Assembly: GCA_964400875.1 (NCBI GenBank)
Contig: CAYNWK010000164.1
Span: 1 to 9,623, forward strand
Length of the DNA: 9,623 bases
DNA from: CAYNWK01 sp964400875
Lineage (GTDB): Bacteria; Chloroflexota; Anaerolineae; Anaerolineales; UBA4823
Direction of reading: 5' to 3'
Positions 1-5,917 of this stretch are shown one piece after another; within the stretch, counting starts at the first letter, position 1, and each line of letters begins with the position of its first letter. Position numbers and translations under genes: made by a program. The notes under the pieces are model-generated. The model saw only the letters and a list, made by a program, of their open reading frames with translations. It was not told the DNA's origin and ran no database searches.

Positions 1-253
1 TGGACCGGTGGACCAGCTTCCTGGTCAGAGTAGCTTGATCGTCAATGCACTGGCGAAAGTCCGCCATGACGTCGGGCATGTCCGCGTACAGGCTGCTCAG
101 CTTTTCCCCAAGCAATTCCTGGATACGTCCAGTAGTGCTGATGCCCGCGGCGCGGTTGTATTCAACCAACACGAAATCCTGCCCCTGGCGCTGCCAGATG
201 TAAGCAGGGATCGGAAGATTTTCAAACAGCGGTTGAAATCTATTCAATTCCAT
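1..253 (-). CDS. PAS-domain protein, N-terminal part (cut by window edge)
   Basis: On the minus strand an open frame starts with ATG at 253 and stays open to the left edge (84 codons), so the C-terminus is missing. The start is fixed closely because an in-frame TGA lies at 265-263, four codons upstream. The protein begins MELNRFQPLFENLPIPAYIW and continues with VLVEYNRAAG. This is the pattern of a PAS sensory domain (first helix, then strands with the x-P-I-P-A-Y-I-W and V-E-Y-N-R-A-A signatures). PAS domains bind small ligands or cofactors and usually sit in front of a histidine kinase, a cyclase or a DNA-binding domain; which one applies here cannot be seen. The gene is transcribed away from ccoN across a shared intergenic region, which is a common layout for a regulator and its target, so control of the oxidase operon is a reasonable but unproven guess. 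The Shine-Dalgarno signal is weak (GAG about 10 bases upstream). Confidence 0.72.
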   Translation of the reverse strand, partial: MELNRFQPLFENLPIPAYIWQRQGQDFVLVEYNRAAGISTTGRIQELLGEKLSSLYADMPDVMADFRQCIDDQATLTRKLVHRS

Positions 254-392
254 TGCGTGGTCTCATTCTGCTGGTTGGAGCCGTTGGGGCGTGCCCGGGC
301 ACATTTCAAGAGCTCCAATTTTACCTGAGCTGCGCAACTTCTATTAATGTTATTTTAAGGTTTCGGAAAGGAATCGATAAGGTTTTTGGCTT

Positions 393-420
393 TTGAAAGC
401 TGTTATTCTTACCATATAAG
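393..420 (+). promoter_or_regulatory. Putative sigma70-type promoter of the cbb3 operon
   Basis: TTGAAA at 393-398 and TATAAG at 415-420 are separated by 16 bases; each differs from the bacterial consensus only slightly. The boxes lie in an AT-rich patch of the divergent intergenic region and point towards ccoN. A second possible -10 box, TACAAT at 431-436, follows but lacks a good -35 partner. Use of this promoter would give a 5' leader close to 300 bases long. Confidence 0.45.
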
Positions 421-478
421 TGGTGTTCTGTACAATATTATAAAGGATAAGTTACGAAATAGCGAGCTTGCCGGTATC

Positions 479-600
479 GGGTTCGGGTGATCCTCCGCAT
501 CCGAAGAATAAACCCATCCTGCAGGTAAGGAGGGGGCTGCTCTGTTGAAAGCTAAACCGCGCTGGCATCGACCCTATGGTCCAATCTGATTTTTGAGATT
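479..600 (+). other. Potentially structured 5' leader of ccoN
   Basis: Several complementary segments follow one another. GGGTT (479-483) pairs with AACCC (511-515), and inside it CGGGTG (484-489) pairs with CATCCG (498-503) with one G-U pair. GACC (570-573) faces GGTC (578-581). AATCT (583-587) faces AGATT (596-600). I do not recognise any named riboswitch in this stretch. The stems are short, so the structure could also be chance. Confidence 0.25.
545..589 (+). CDS. Possible 14-residue leader peptide in the ccoN leader
   Basis: A very strong ribosome-binding sequence, AAGGAGG at 527-533 followed by three more G, has no long gene behind it. The only nearby start codon is TTG at 545, opening a frame of 14 residues (MKAKPRWHRPYGPI if TTG is read as Met) that stops with TGA at 587-589, just inside a small hairpin. 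It could be a leader peptide that couples translation to expression of the oxidase operon, or an accidental Shine-Dalgarno match. The distance from AAGGAGG to TTG is 11 bases (8 if the G run is used), which is rather long. Confidence 0.2.
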   Translation: MKAKPRWHRPYGPI

Positions 601-703
601 CACCGTCGTGACCGAGGGATGGTGCTAGCGTTTTTTAAATCCACAGGGGAGGCAGGAAGGCTCCTACACATCCCTCCCAAGAGAGTAAGTCCTGACAATT
701 GAA

Positions 704-724
704 ATGACTGAGGAGAATAGTCAT
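704..724 (+). promoter_or_regulatory. ccoN ribosome-binding site inside a small hairpin
   Basis: ATGACT (704-709) and AGTCAT (719-724) form a perfect 6-bp inverted repeat with a 9-base loop. The loop holds the Shine-Dalgarno sequence AGGAG (711-715), and the right arm includes the first two bases of the ccoN ATG at 723. The Shine-Dalgarno spacing of 7 bases supports 723 as the start. Whether the hairpin influences initiation is unknown. Confidence 0.5.
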
Positions 725-2180
725 GGAAAATAAATCTGCTTGGTACGCGCCGCTCACCAGGGAGAACAGCGCCAGTATGACGTTTATGCTTTCCGCGGCT
801 ATCTGGCTCGTCTTCGGGGTGACGATGGGACTGATCCTGGCGACGCAATTCGTGTTTCCAGAGCTTTTCCGCGGCGTGCCCTGGCTGGTCTTCAGCCGTC
901 TGCGCCAGGCACACACCAACACGGTGATGTTCGCCTGGCTTTCACCGGGAATGATCGGTATCTGGCTGTACATCGTACCACGGTTGACAGGACGGCGGCT
1001 ATGGAGTGAATTTCTGGGGAACATCGCCGCGATCTTGTGGTCGCTAGCCTTGGTCGTCGGAGTGGTGTTGATCCTGGCTGCCCAGACCCAAAGCCGCGAA
1101 TACGCCGAACTGGTCTGGGGGGTTGATGTCGCCGTCATGATCGTGTTGATCCTGATCTTGATCAACATCTACGCTACGGTCGGCAAGCGGGTCGAGAAAA
1201 AGCTGTACGTCTCCTTGTGGTACATCAGCGGCACGGTGATCTGGATGCCCATGCTGTACTTCATCGGCAACGTCATGTGGAACCCCCCAACAGGGGCACT
1301 GACCGGGATCAACGATGCTATCTTCAACTGGTTCTACGGCCACAACGTCCTCGGCCTGTGGTTTACTACCGGCTTGCTGCCGGTGATTTACTATATCGTT
1401 CCAAAAGAAACTCGAACCCCACTTTACAGCCATTTCCTCTCGTTGATCGCCTTGTGGGGGATCGCCCTCTTCTATACCGGCGTAGGAGGCCACCACCTGG
1501 AATGGGCTCCTATCCCTTACTGGCTCAAGACGATCGCCGTGGCTGAAAGCATCGGCATGATCCTGGTGGTTGTGGCTTTCATGATGAATATCTTCATGAC
1601 CATGCGCGGCAATTGGAACCGTTTTCTGACCAGTATCCCGCTGCGCTTCGTGATCACCGGTTGGGCTGCCTACATCCTGGTTTCCTATCAGGGTTCTCAC
1701 CAGGCGATCAGGGGTATCAACCTGCTGACGCACTTCACCCAATATGTACCTGGGCATGCCCACCTCTCACTTCTGTTCTTCGCTGCGTCCACCATAATCG
1801 GGGCGATGTATTACATCGTCCCGCGCGTCTTCAAGGTCGAAATCTACAGCCGGTTGCTGGCAAACGCCCAATACAGCCTGTACGTGATCGGTTTTACCTT
1901 TTTCTTCGGCGGCTTTCTGCTCACCGGATTGGTGCAGGGCACGGCATGGCTGCATCAGGGGTTGCCGGTTTGGTCAGTCTTACCGGGCTTAAGACCCTAT
2001 ATGGCCATGCGGGCGATGGGCGGTGCGCTGCTGTGGATCAGTTTCCTGCTGTTCACTTACAACATTTTTGCCACGATCCTGGCTCATCGCGCGGTTTCAC
2101 AGCCCTCCCTTCCGCTCCAGGAGACCTCACCATTGCCCGGCTCGCCTACTCCGGTGCTCCCTTCGGCCAGCAGTGATTAG
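723..2180 (+). CDS. ccoN: cbb3-type cytochrome c oxidase subunit I (catalytic)
   Basis: This 485-residue integral membrane protein is the catalytic subunit of a C-family haem-copper oxidase, reducing oxygen to water while conserving energy across the membrane. The sequence keeps the expected ligands: H64 in QAHTNTVMF for low-spin haem b; H207 in WFYGHN and H257/H258 in GVGGHH for CuB; Y251, six residues before the HH pair, where cbb3 enzymes place the Tyr crosslinked to a CuB His; and H345/H347 in PGHAH for haem b3 and haem b. Tyr on this helix rather than next to the first CuB His separates it from A- and B-type oxidases. About twelve hydrophobic helices are visible. The tail after residue 455 is rich in Pro and Ser and probably disordered. 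AGGAG lies 7 bases before the ATG. It is the first gene of the operon and is followed after 21 bases by the CcoO-type gene. Confidence 0.95.
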   Translation: MENKSAWYAPLTRENSASMTFMLSAAIWLVFGVTMGLILATQFVFPELFRGVPWLVFSRLRQAHTNTVMFAWLSPGMIGIWLYIVPRLTGRRLWSEFLGNIAAILWSLALVVGVVLILAAQTQSREYAELVWGVDVAVMIVLILILINIYATVGKRVEKKLYVSLWYISGTVIWMPMLYFIGNVMWNPPTGALTGINDAIFNWFYGHNVLGLWFTTGLLPVIYYIVPKETRTPLYSHFLSLIALWGIALFYTGVGGHHLEWAPIPYWLKTIAVAESIGMILVVVAFMMNIFMTMRGNWNRFLTSIPLRFVITGWAAYILVSYQGSHQAIRGINLLTHFTQYVPGHAHLSLLFFAASTIIGAMYYIVPRVFKVEIYSRLLANAQYSLYVIGFTFFFGGFLLTGLVQGTAWLHQGLPVWSVLPGLRPYMAMRAMGGALLWISFLLFTYNIFATILAHRAVSQPSLPLQETSPLPGSPTPVLPSASSD

Positions 2181-2201
2181 CAAGCATATGGAGGTGCTAC
2201 G

Positions 2202-4193
2202 ATGAAAATGACACCTGCAATCGTCATCGCCGGAGGCATCATGGTCTTCCTGGCCGTGGTTATGGCGGTTGTGTTCATCCCTGGTTTCGTTTGGGACCCA
2301 CCCCAAACATGGATAGCCCACCCATACACATCCGAGCAAGAACAGGGCAGAGAGGTCTTTTATTCCAACGGGTGTAACTACTGCCACACACAATACTCGC
2401 GCTATTTTGATACGGCAGGCGGTCCGGTTTCGATGGGCGGCAACTACGTCTTCGACAGCCCGATGATCCTCGGATCGGAGCGTACGGGGCCTGACCTCTC
2501 TTATATTGGGCGCAAGCGCTCAGAGGCCTGGGAGATACGCCACTGGAAAGATCCGAGGGAGATGTCGCCCCTCTCGATCATGCCCAGCTTTGAATTCCTA
2601 TCCGACGAAGATTTAAACGCTATGGCAACTTATCTCTTCAACATGGGCGACCGCACTTCGTCCCAGACCATGATCCGACCGCCCTTCCCCTATGCTTTGC
2701 AGTCAGATCCTGTCGAATACCCAATGGTTCAGCCGGCCTCAGGCGACCAGGGGTGGGATTATTGGATTGAGGCCAAACTCCAAGAAGGCAAAGAACTGTA
2801 CATCACCCACTGCCTGACCTGTCATGGCTGTGCCGGCAATGGGCTGGGCCATTATGCCGGCACGATGGTTGCCACCCCGGCCGATTACAAACAAGAACCT
2901 TTCCGCAGTATGCCGGATGACGAATGGTTCTGGCATGTTTCCGAAGGCGTCCAGGGAACACTGATGCCCACCTGGAAAGCAAGCCTGAGCGAGGAGCAGC
3001 GCTGGTTAGTGATCCGCTACATCCAGCAAATTTTCGCCAACCCGGTGGAACGAGATCCGGCTGAAGGCGATCCCCCAGGCGAATACGCCAATGCGACCAA
3101 CCCTTTACCCCTGACTGTGGATGTGCTGGAAGAAGGCAAGCATATCTTTATCCGAGAATGCTGGGTTTGCCACGGGGACGCAGCCAAGGGCGAGGGCGTC
3201 TACCGGCACGGCTTGCTTCCGGTCCCTCCGGACTTTAGCGATCAGCAGAGTTATGTCGACTTCACCGATGCCGATTATTACTGGCGGATCAGCGAGGGGG
3301 TGCCCTGGACCGCCATGCCTACCTGGAAGCTGGAATACAGCGAGGAAGATCGCTGGAAGCTGGTTCATTACATCCGAGTGAACTTCACCCAGACCGAGCA
3401 GCGCCCGGTGAGCAACGCCGAGATGGTTTATCCGGGGATTTACCTGGCCCAGGAAATGCCCCAGTCGATCGGCACGACTGAGCTTTTGCAGCAGGATTTG
3501 GACCAACCCCAACCGGTCACACCCTCCTTTGCTGCCGGGAAAGCCATGTACCTGCAGATGTGCGCTCACTGCCACGGCCTGACCGGCGTAGGCGACGGGT
3601 GGGATGGCGAATACCTGGATGTCAAGCCAGCCAATTTCACCGGCGAAATGGTTCGGGGCTTATCAGATGGAGATTGGTTCGCTCGGGTAAGCTTTGGGAT
3701 TCAAAACTCGGCGATGCCCACCTGGGGCGAATGGATGCCCTTCGAGAATCGTTGGAATGTGATCAAGTTCCTGGAGGATGGCATCGTCCAAAACCAGCCG
3801 GCTCAAGTCAGCGGCTCTCAAGGACCCACCATCGTACCGAGCGTGTACGCAGACGGCGCGGTTGCCGCCAACTTCATCCAGACCAGCAGCGCGCTCTGGC
3901 AGGAAGAGGGTCATACCATTTCGGCAGATCACGGCGCCGAGCTGTATGACCAATTCTGCGCCGAATGCCATGCTGCGGATGGGGGCGGCAAAGGCCCCGG
4001 CACCGTCGATCACGGTATCCCCAGTCCGGCGCCGTTCGCCTCCAATATGAGCGAGTCGTATACCTACTGGCGCATTTGGGAAGGGGTACCAGAGACCCTG
4101 ATGCCGCCTTATAAAGCGATCTTCGCCTCTGGAGATGTCTGGGACCTGACCGCTTACCTGGAAAGCCTGGGCTTTACCACCTCGGGAGGCTGA
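2202..4193 (+). CDS. ccoO: CcoO-type cytochrome c with four extra haem-c domains (pentahaem fusion)
   Basis: The 663-residue protein begins with one membrane helix (residues 5-27), then a CcoO-like domain with C58-N-Y-C-H62, ERTGPDL (93-99) and axial Met M127 in SIMPSF. Four further class I cytochrome c domains follow, each with a CXXCH and a downstream M-P: C204LTCH208/M255; C320WVCH324/M372; C454AHCH458/M505; C586AECH590/M634. Around the Met they share the pattern W-x-R/H-[IV]-S-E-G-V-x-x-x-x-M-P-T-W, which points to duplication from one ancestor. Linkers near 397-440 and 531-572 separate the last two domains. Canonical CcoO has one haem c (about 200 residues) and CcoP two, so this chain exceeds their sum by two haems. 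It should pass electrons from a periplasmic or extracytoplasmic donor to CcoN. GGAGG (2190-2194) precedes the ATG by 7 bases. The CcoO assignment is firm for the N-terminus; the order of electron flow is inference. Confidence 0.9.
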   Translation: MKMTPAIVIAGGIMVFLAVVMAVVFIPGFVWDPPQTWIAHPYTSEQEQGREVFYSNGCNYCHTQYSRYFDTAGGPVSMGGNYVFDSPMILGSERTGPDLSYIGRKRSEAWEIRHWKDPREMSPLSIMPSFEFLSDEDLNAMATYLFNMGDRTSSQTMIRPPFPYALQSDPVEYPMVQPASGDQGWDYWIEAKLQEGKELYITHCLTCHGCAGNGLGHYAGTMVATPADYKQEPFRSMPDDEWFWHVSEGVQGTLMPTWKASLSEEQRWLVIRYIQQIFANPVERDPAEGDPPGEYANATNPLPLTVDVLEEGKHIFIRECWVCHGDAAKGEGVYRHGLLPVPPDFSDQQSYVDFTDADYYWRISEGVPWTAMPTWKLEYSEEDRWKLVHYIRVNFTQTEQRPVSNAEMVYPGIYLAQEMPQSIGTTELLQQDLDQPQPVTPSFAAGKAMYLQMCAHCHGLTGVGDGWDGEYLDVKPANFTGEMVRGLSDGDWFARVSFGIQNSAMPTWGEWMPFENRWNVIKFLEDGIVQNQPAQVSGSQGPTIVPSVYADGAVAANFIQTSSALWQEEGHTISADHGAELYDQFCAECHAADGGGKGPGTVDHGIPSPAPFASNMSESYTYWRIWEGVPETLMPPYKAIFASGDVWDLTAYLESLGFTTSGG

Positions 4194-4220
4194 TCAATTC
4201 GCTGGCGCATGGAGGATAAA

Positions 4221-4448
4221 ATGTCGATTTCCCTTTGGGCGTATCTCGGATGGATGGTCCTGGTTGCCCTGATCGGGCTTGGCCTGTTGATTTGGGGGTT
4301 GCTGCACAAACAGTTCGAAGACATCGAAGAACCGAAGTACACCATGCTGGAAGATAAAGAACCAATTCCCTGGACCAGGCGTGAAGGGGGCCGGGGAGAG
4401 GATGCTCCTGCTGGCGGGAAAGCCAGAGATCAAGGAGGTGCAGGATGA
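4221..4448 (+). CDS. ccoS: CcoS-like cbb3 oxidase assembly protein
   Basis: This small protein of 75 residues has one N-terminal membrane helix (about residues 6-28) followed by H-K-Q-F-E-D-I-E-E-P-K-Y-T-M-L-E-D. That matches the CcoS/FixS signature, in which a single helix is followed by a G-Q-F-D-D-L-E-x-P-x-x-x-[IM]-L-x-D block. In other bacteria CcoS is needed to obtain cbb3 oxidase carrying haem b and CuB. The start at 4221 is preferred over an in-frame ATG at 4209 because GGAGG (4211-4215) lies 5 bases in front of it, while nothing suitable precedes 4209. The tail after about residue 52 is rich in Gly, Arg and Glu; its codons also hold the ribosome-binding site of the next gene, which it overlaps by four bases. 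CcoQ is the alternative, but the QFEDIEEP block favours CcoS. Confidence 0.72.
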   Translation: MSISLWAYLGWMVLVALIGLGLLIWGLLHKQFEDIEEPKYTMLEDKEPIPWTRREGGRGEDAPAGGKARDQGGAG

Positions 4449-4789
4449 CGGTAAACGTCTTAAGTCTGTGGGGAGAGATCATTGCAGTCACCATTGGCGC
4501 CGCGATTCTCCTGCTGTTTGCGGTTGCGCTCGTACTGGGTCATCGCCCCACCGTGCCCCCAGGCAGCAGCGGGCCCCGCCCGCGAGAAGACGAAGGTGAG
4601 CACGAAACCATCAGACCGGACGGCTATATCGACAGCTTCGCCAAGGATATCGAAGAAGCGGGTGGGAGCTTAACCCCCATCGTCAAGCTCTCCCTGGTGG
4701 GGATCCTGGGATGGTGGTTGATCTACATGATCGTGAACTGGCAGCCGCACCTTTACTCCTGGGCGAGCCAGATCTGGGTGCCTCGATAG
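4445..4789 (+). CDS. Small two-helix membrane protein of the cbb3 operon (possible CcoP anchor)
   Basis: The 114-residue product has two hydrophobic helices (about 9-31 and 78-98) separated by a charged, Pro-rich loop with DGYIDSFAKDIEEA (61-74 region). There is no CXXCH, so it binds no haem c. AAGGAGG (4432-4438) lies 6 bases before the ATG, and the ATGA overlap with ccoS implies coupled translation. Canonical CcoP begins with one or two helices and an acidic D-G-I-E-E segment before its two haem-c domains. This protein has the same general design with the haem domains missing, while the preceding fusion protein has extra ones. My inference is that it replaces the membrane part of CcoP or acts as a CcoQ-like subunit. 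The sequence similarity to CcoP is faint, and an unrelated accessory protein is possible. Confidence 0.6.
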   Translation: MTVNVLSLWGEIIAVTIGAAILLLFAVALVLGHRPTVPPGSSGPRPREDEGEHETIRPDGYIDSFAKDIEEAGGSLTPIVKLSLVGILGWWLIYMIVNWQPHLYSWASQIWVPR

Positions 4790-4799
4790 GAGCAGCGGC

Positions 4800-5123
4800 A
4801 TGGCATATATCTATCAGATCGAGTTTGAAATCCCTAAAGACAAGATGGGCCTGCTGGAGATCGGTTCGGCTTTAGAAAAGGCGCTGGGTTACTTAAAAAC
4901 GCTGCTACCCTCCGAACCTGGCTTTATCTCGGCCCGCGCCATGCACTCTCTAAATGGCAACCAGCACACCCTGGTGGTCTTCCAAAGTGAATGGGATTAT
5001 TGGAAAGACCTGGATCAACATATCCACACTTCCTACCTCGATGAGGATAAACTGCTCACTCACTTTCAACCGCACGTGAAACTGGAGGATCTAAAAACCT
5101 ATATTTTCGAAGAAATACCCTGA
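4800..5123 (+). CDS. Small ABM-like (dimeric alpha-beta barrel) protein of unknown role
   Basis: The 107-residue soluble protein has the layout of the antibiotic-biosynthesis-monooxygenase/EthD-like ferredoxin fold: a first strand (IYQIEFEIP), a helix, a P-G-F-I-S-A-R-A strand, a hairpin L-N-G-N-Q-H-T-L-V-V-F-Q-S-E-W and a helix beginning with W-D-Y-W-K-D-L. Members include cofactor-free oxygenases, haem-degrading IsdG-type enzymes and many proteins without known activity. No signal peptide or membrane helix is visible, so it should be cytoplasmic. TAGGAG at 4787-4792 combines the upstream stop with its Shine-Dalgarno site, 7 bases before the ATG, so it is clearly part of the operon. I cannot assign a reaction. 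A link to haem handling is tempting from the context but rests only on position. Confidence 0.65.
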   Translation: MAYIYQIEFEIPKDKMGLLEIGSALEKALGYLKTLLPSEPGFISARAMHSLNGNQHTLVVFQSEWDYWKDLDQHIHTSYLDEDKLLTHFQPHVKLEDLKTYIFEEIP

Positions 5124-5142
5124 CGGCCCCGCGAAGCAACCG

Positions 5143-5178
5143 AGGGTGTTTTGGCGGGTGTGCCCGCCAAAACACCCT
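5143..5178 (+). repeat. Perfect 16-bp inverted repeat with 4-base loop
   Basis: AGGGTGTTTTGGCGGG (5143-5158) and CCCGCCAAAACACCCT (5163-5178) are exact reverse complements around TGTG. The element lies between the oxidase block and the copper-handling genes. No run of T follows it, so it does not look like a standard intrinsic terminator. It could be a transcript-stabilising or processing hairpin at the end of the upstream block, a partial terminator, or a copy of a dispersed repeat. Confidence 0.85.
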
Positions 5179-5203
5179 GACCCTATTAGAAAGCCAGGAC
5201 AAA

Positions 5204-5917
5204 GTGAACGGCGGTATTTATTTGGGCCTTCTACTCAGCGGGTTGGTGGGCAGCCTCGGACATTGCTTGGGGATGTGCGGGCCGCTTGTCATGATCTTGA
5301 ACGCCGGATTAAAGAAGGTCGCTCTGCCGCTCCCCTTCTTCAATTTGCTCTACCATCTCTCCCGCATCGGCGTGTACGTGCTGCTGGGGGCCTTAATGGG
5401 CACCTTGGGTTCCCTGGTTGGCTTGGGGACGCAATTCACGACCGCCGCCGGGATGCTCAGTCTGGGGCTGGGGACGATAGTAATTGTTTTAGGGCTGGGT
5501 TACACAGGTTGGCTGCCCACGGTCTTGCTAAAAAATCCGGCTTCCGGGGTCGGGGGGTGGATTTCAAGTGGGATGAGCGCCGCTATCCGCCGGGGGGGCG
5601 TGCTCGGCGTGGTCAGTTTGGGGGCTTTGAACGGCTTACTGCCCTGCGGCCTGGTATACAGCGCGCTGCTCGCGGTTGCCGCGTCTGGAGGAGCGCTCCC
5701 CGGCGCAGCGGGGATGTTCGCCTTTGGAGTTGGGACGATACCGGCTTTGTTTGTGCTCGGATTAGGAGCGGGGACGCTCAGCGCTCGAGTCCGCCTGACG
5801 TTTTCTAAGCTGGCTGGGCTGCTCATTATCGGCGTGGGGATGCAGCTCTTGCTGCGCGGGGCGGGAGGTCTGGGCTGGATCCCTCACCAGCATCTGGGAA
5901 AACTCATGTTATGGTAG
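5204..5917 (+). CDS. SafE/DsbD-like membrane protein, probable copper-handling factor
   Basis: The 237-residue protein is almost wholly hydrophobic, with six or seven helices, and belongs with the proteins usually annotated as sulfite exporter TauE/SafE or UreH-like transmembrane domain (DsbD-type fold). Diagnostic elements are G-H20-C21-L-G-M-C25-G-P near the N-terminus and N-G-L-L-P-C148-G-L-V-Y in the second half, two related half-repeats with Cys in the membrane. Genes of this type are often found beside ccoI/ccoS, and a role in copper or redox delivery to the oxidase is widely suspected; true sulfite export is not supported here. The start is GTG at 5204 with AGGA at 5196-5199. Its end overlaps the ATPase gene by seven bases, implying joint expression. 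It follows the strong hairpin at 5143-5178, so it may be transcribed at a different level from the oxidase subunits. Confidence 0.82.
   Translation: MNGGIYLGLLLSGLVGSLGHCLGMCGPLVMILNAGLKKVALPLPFFNLLYHLSRIGVYVLLGALMGTLGSLVGLGTQFTTAAGMLSLGLGTIVIVLGLGYTGWLPTVLLKNPASGVGGWISSGMSAAIRRGGVLGVVSLGALNGLLPCGLVYSALLAVAASGGALPGAAGMFAFGVGTIPALFVLGLGAGTLSARVRLTFSKLAGLLIIGVGMQLLLRGAGGLGWIPHQHLGKLMLW

Larger units (their letters stand above)
254..722. other. Divergent intergenic region between PAS gene and ccoN
   Basis: This stretch of about 470 bases has no convincing long gene on either strand. Its left part (about 335-450) is clearly more AT-rich than the neighbouring genes and holds the best promoter-like sequences. 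The right part (about 479-722) can form several short hairpins and would be a leader of roughly 290 bases for ccoN if the promoter at 393-420 is used. On the minus strand TAAAAT at 323-318 could serve as a -10 box for the PAS gene, but I find no matching -35 box. I looked for an FNR-type dyad (TTGAT-N4-ATCAA), which often controls cbb3 operons, and did not find one. Confidence 0.6.

Noticed and set aside
33..47. FNR-like palindrome TTGATCGTCAA
   Set aside because: The half-sites are not separated by four bases and the sequence is within the PAS coding region; not a proper FNR site. A TTGATCAA at about 1158 in ccoN was rejected for the same reason.
8..328. Plus-strand open frame of 106 codons
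   Set aside because: It lies opposite the PAS-domain gene, has no domain-like pattern, and the minus-strand frame reads as a recognisable protein.
414..422. ATATAAGTG shared between the ccoN promoter region and the kinase upstream region (9370-9378)
   Set aside because: A nine-base match between two AT-rich promoter regions is easily chance; no extension beyond it.
635..1168. Minus-strand open frame of 177 codons over the start of ccoN
   Set aside because: It is antisense to the well-conserved ccoN, has low-complexity composition and no convincing start signals.
1044..1763. Minus-strand open frame of 239 codons inside ccoN
   Set aside because: The product is rich in His, Asp and Gln as expected from an antisense frame of a membrane protein; ccoN on the plus strand explains the sequence.
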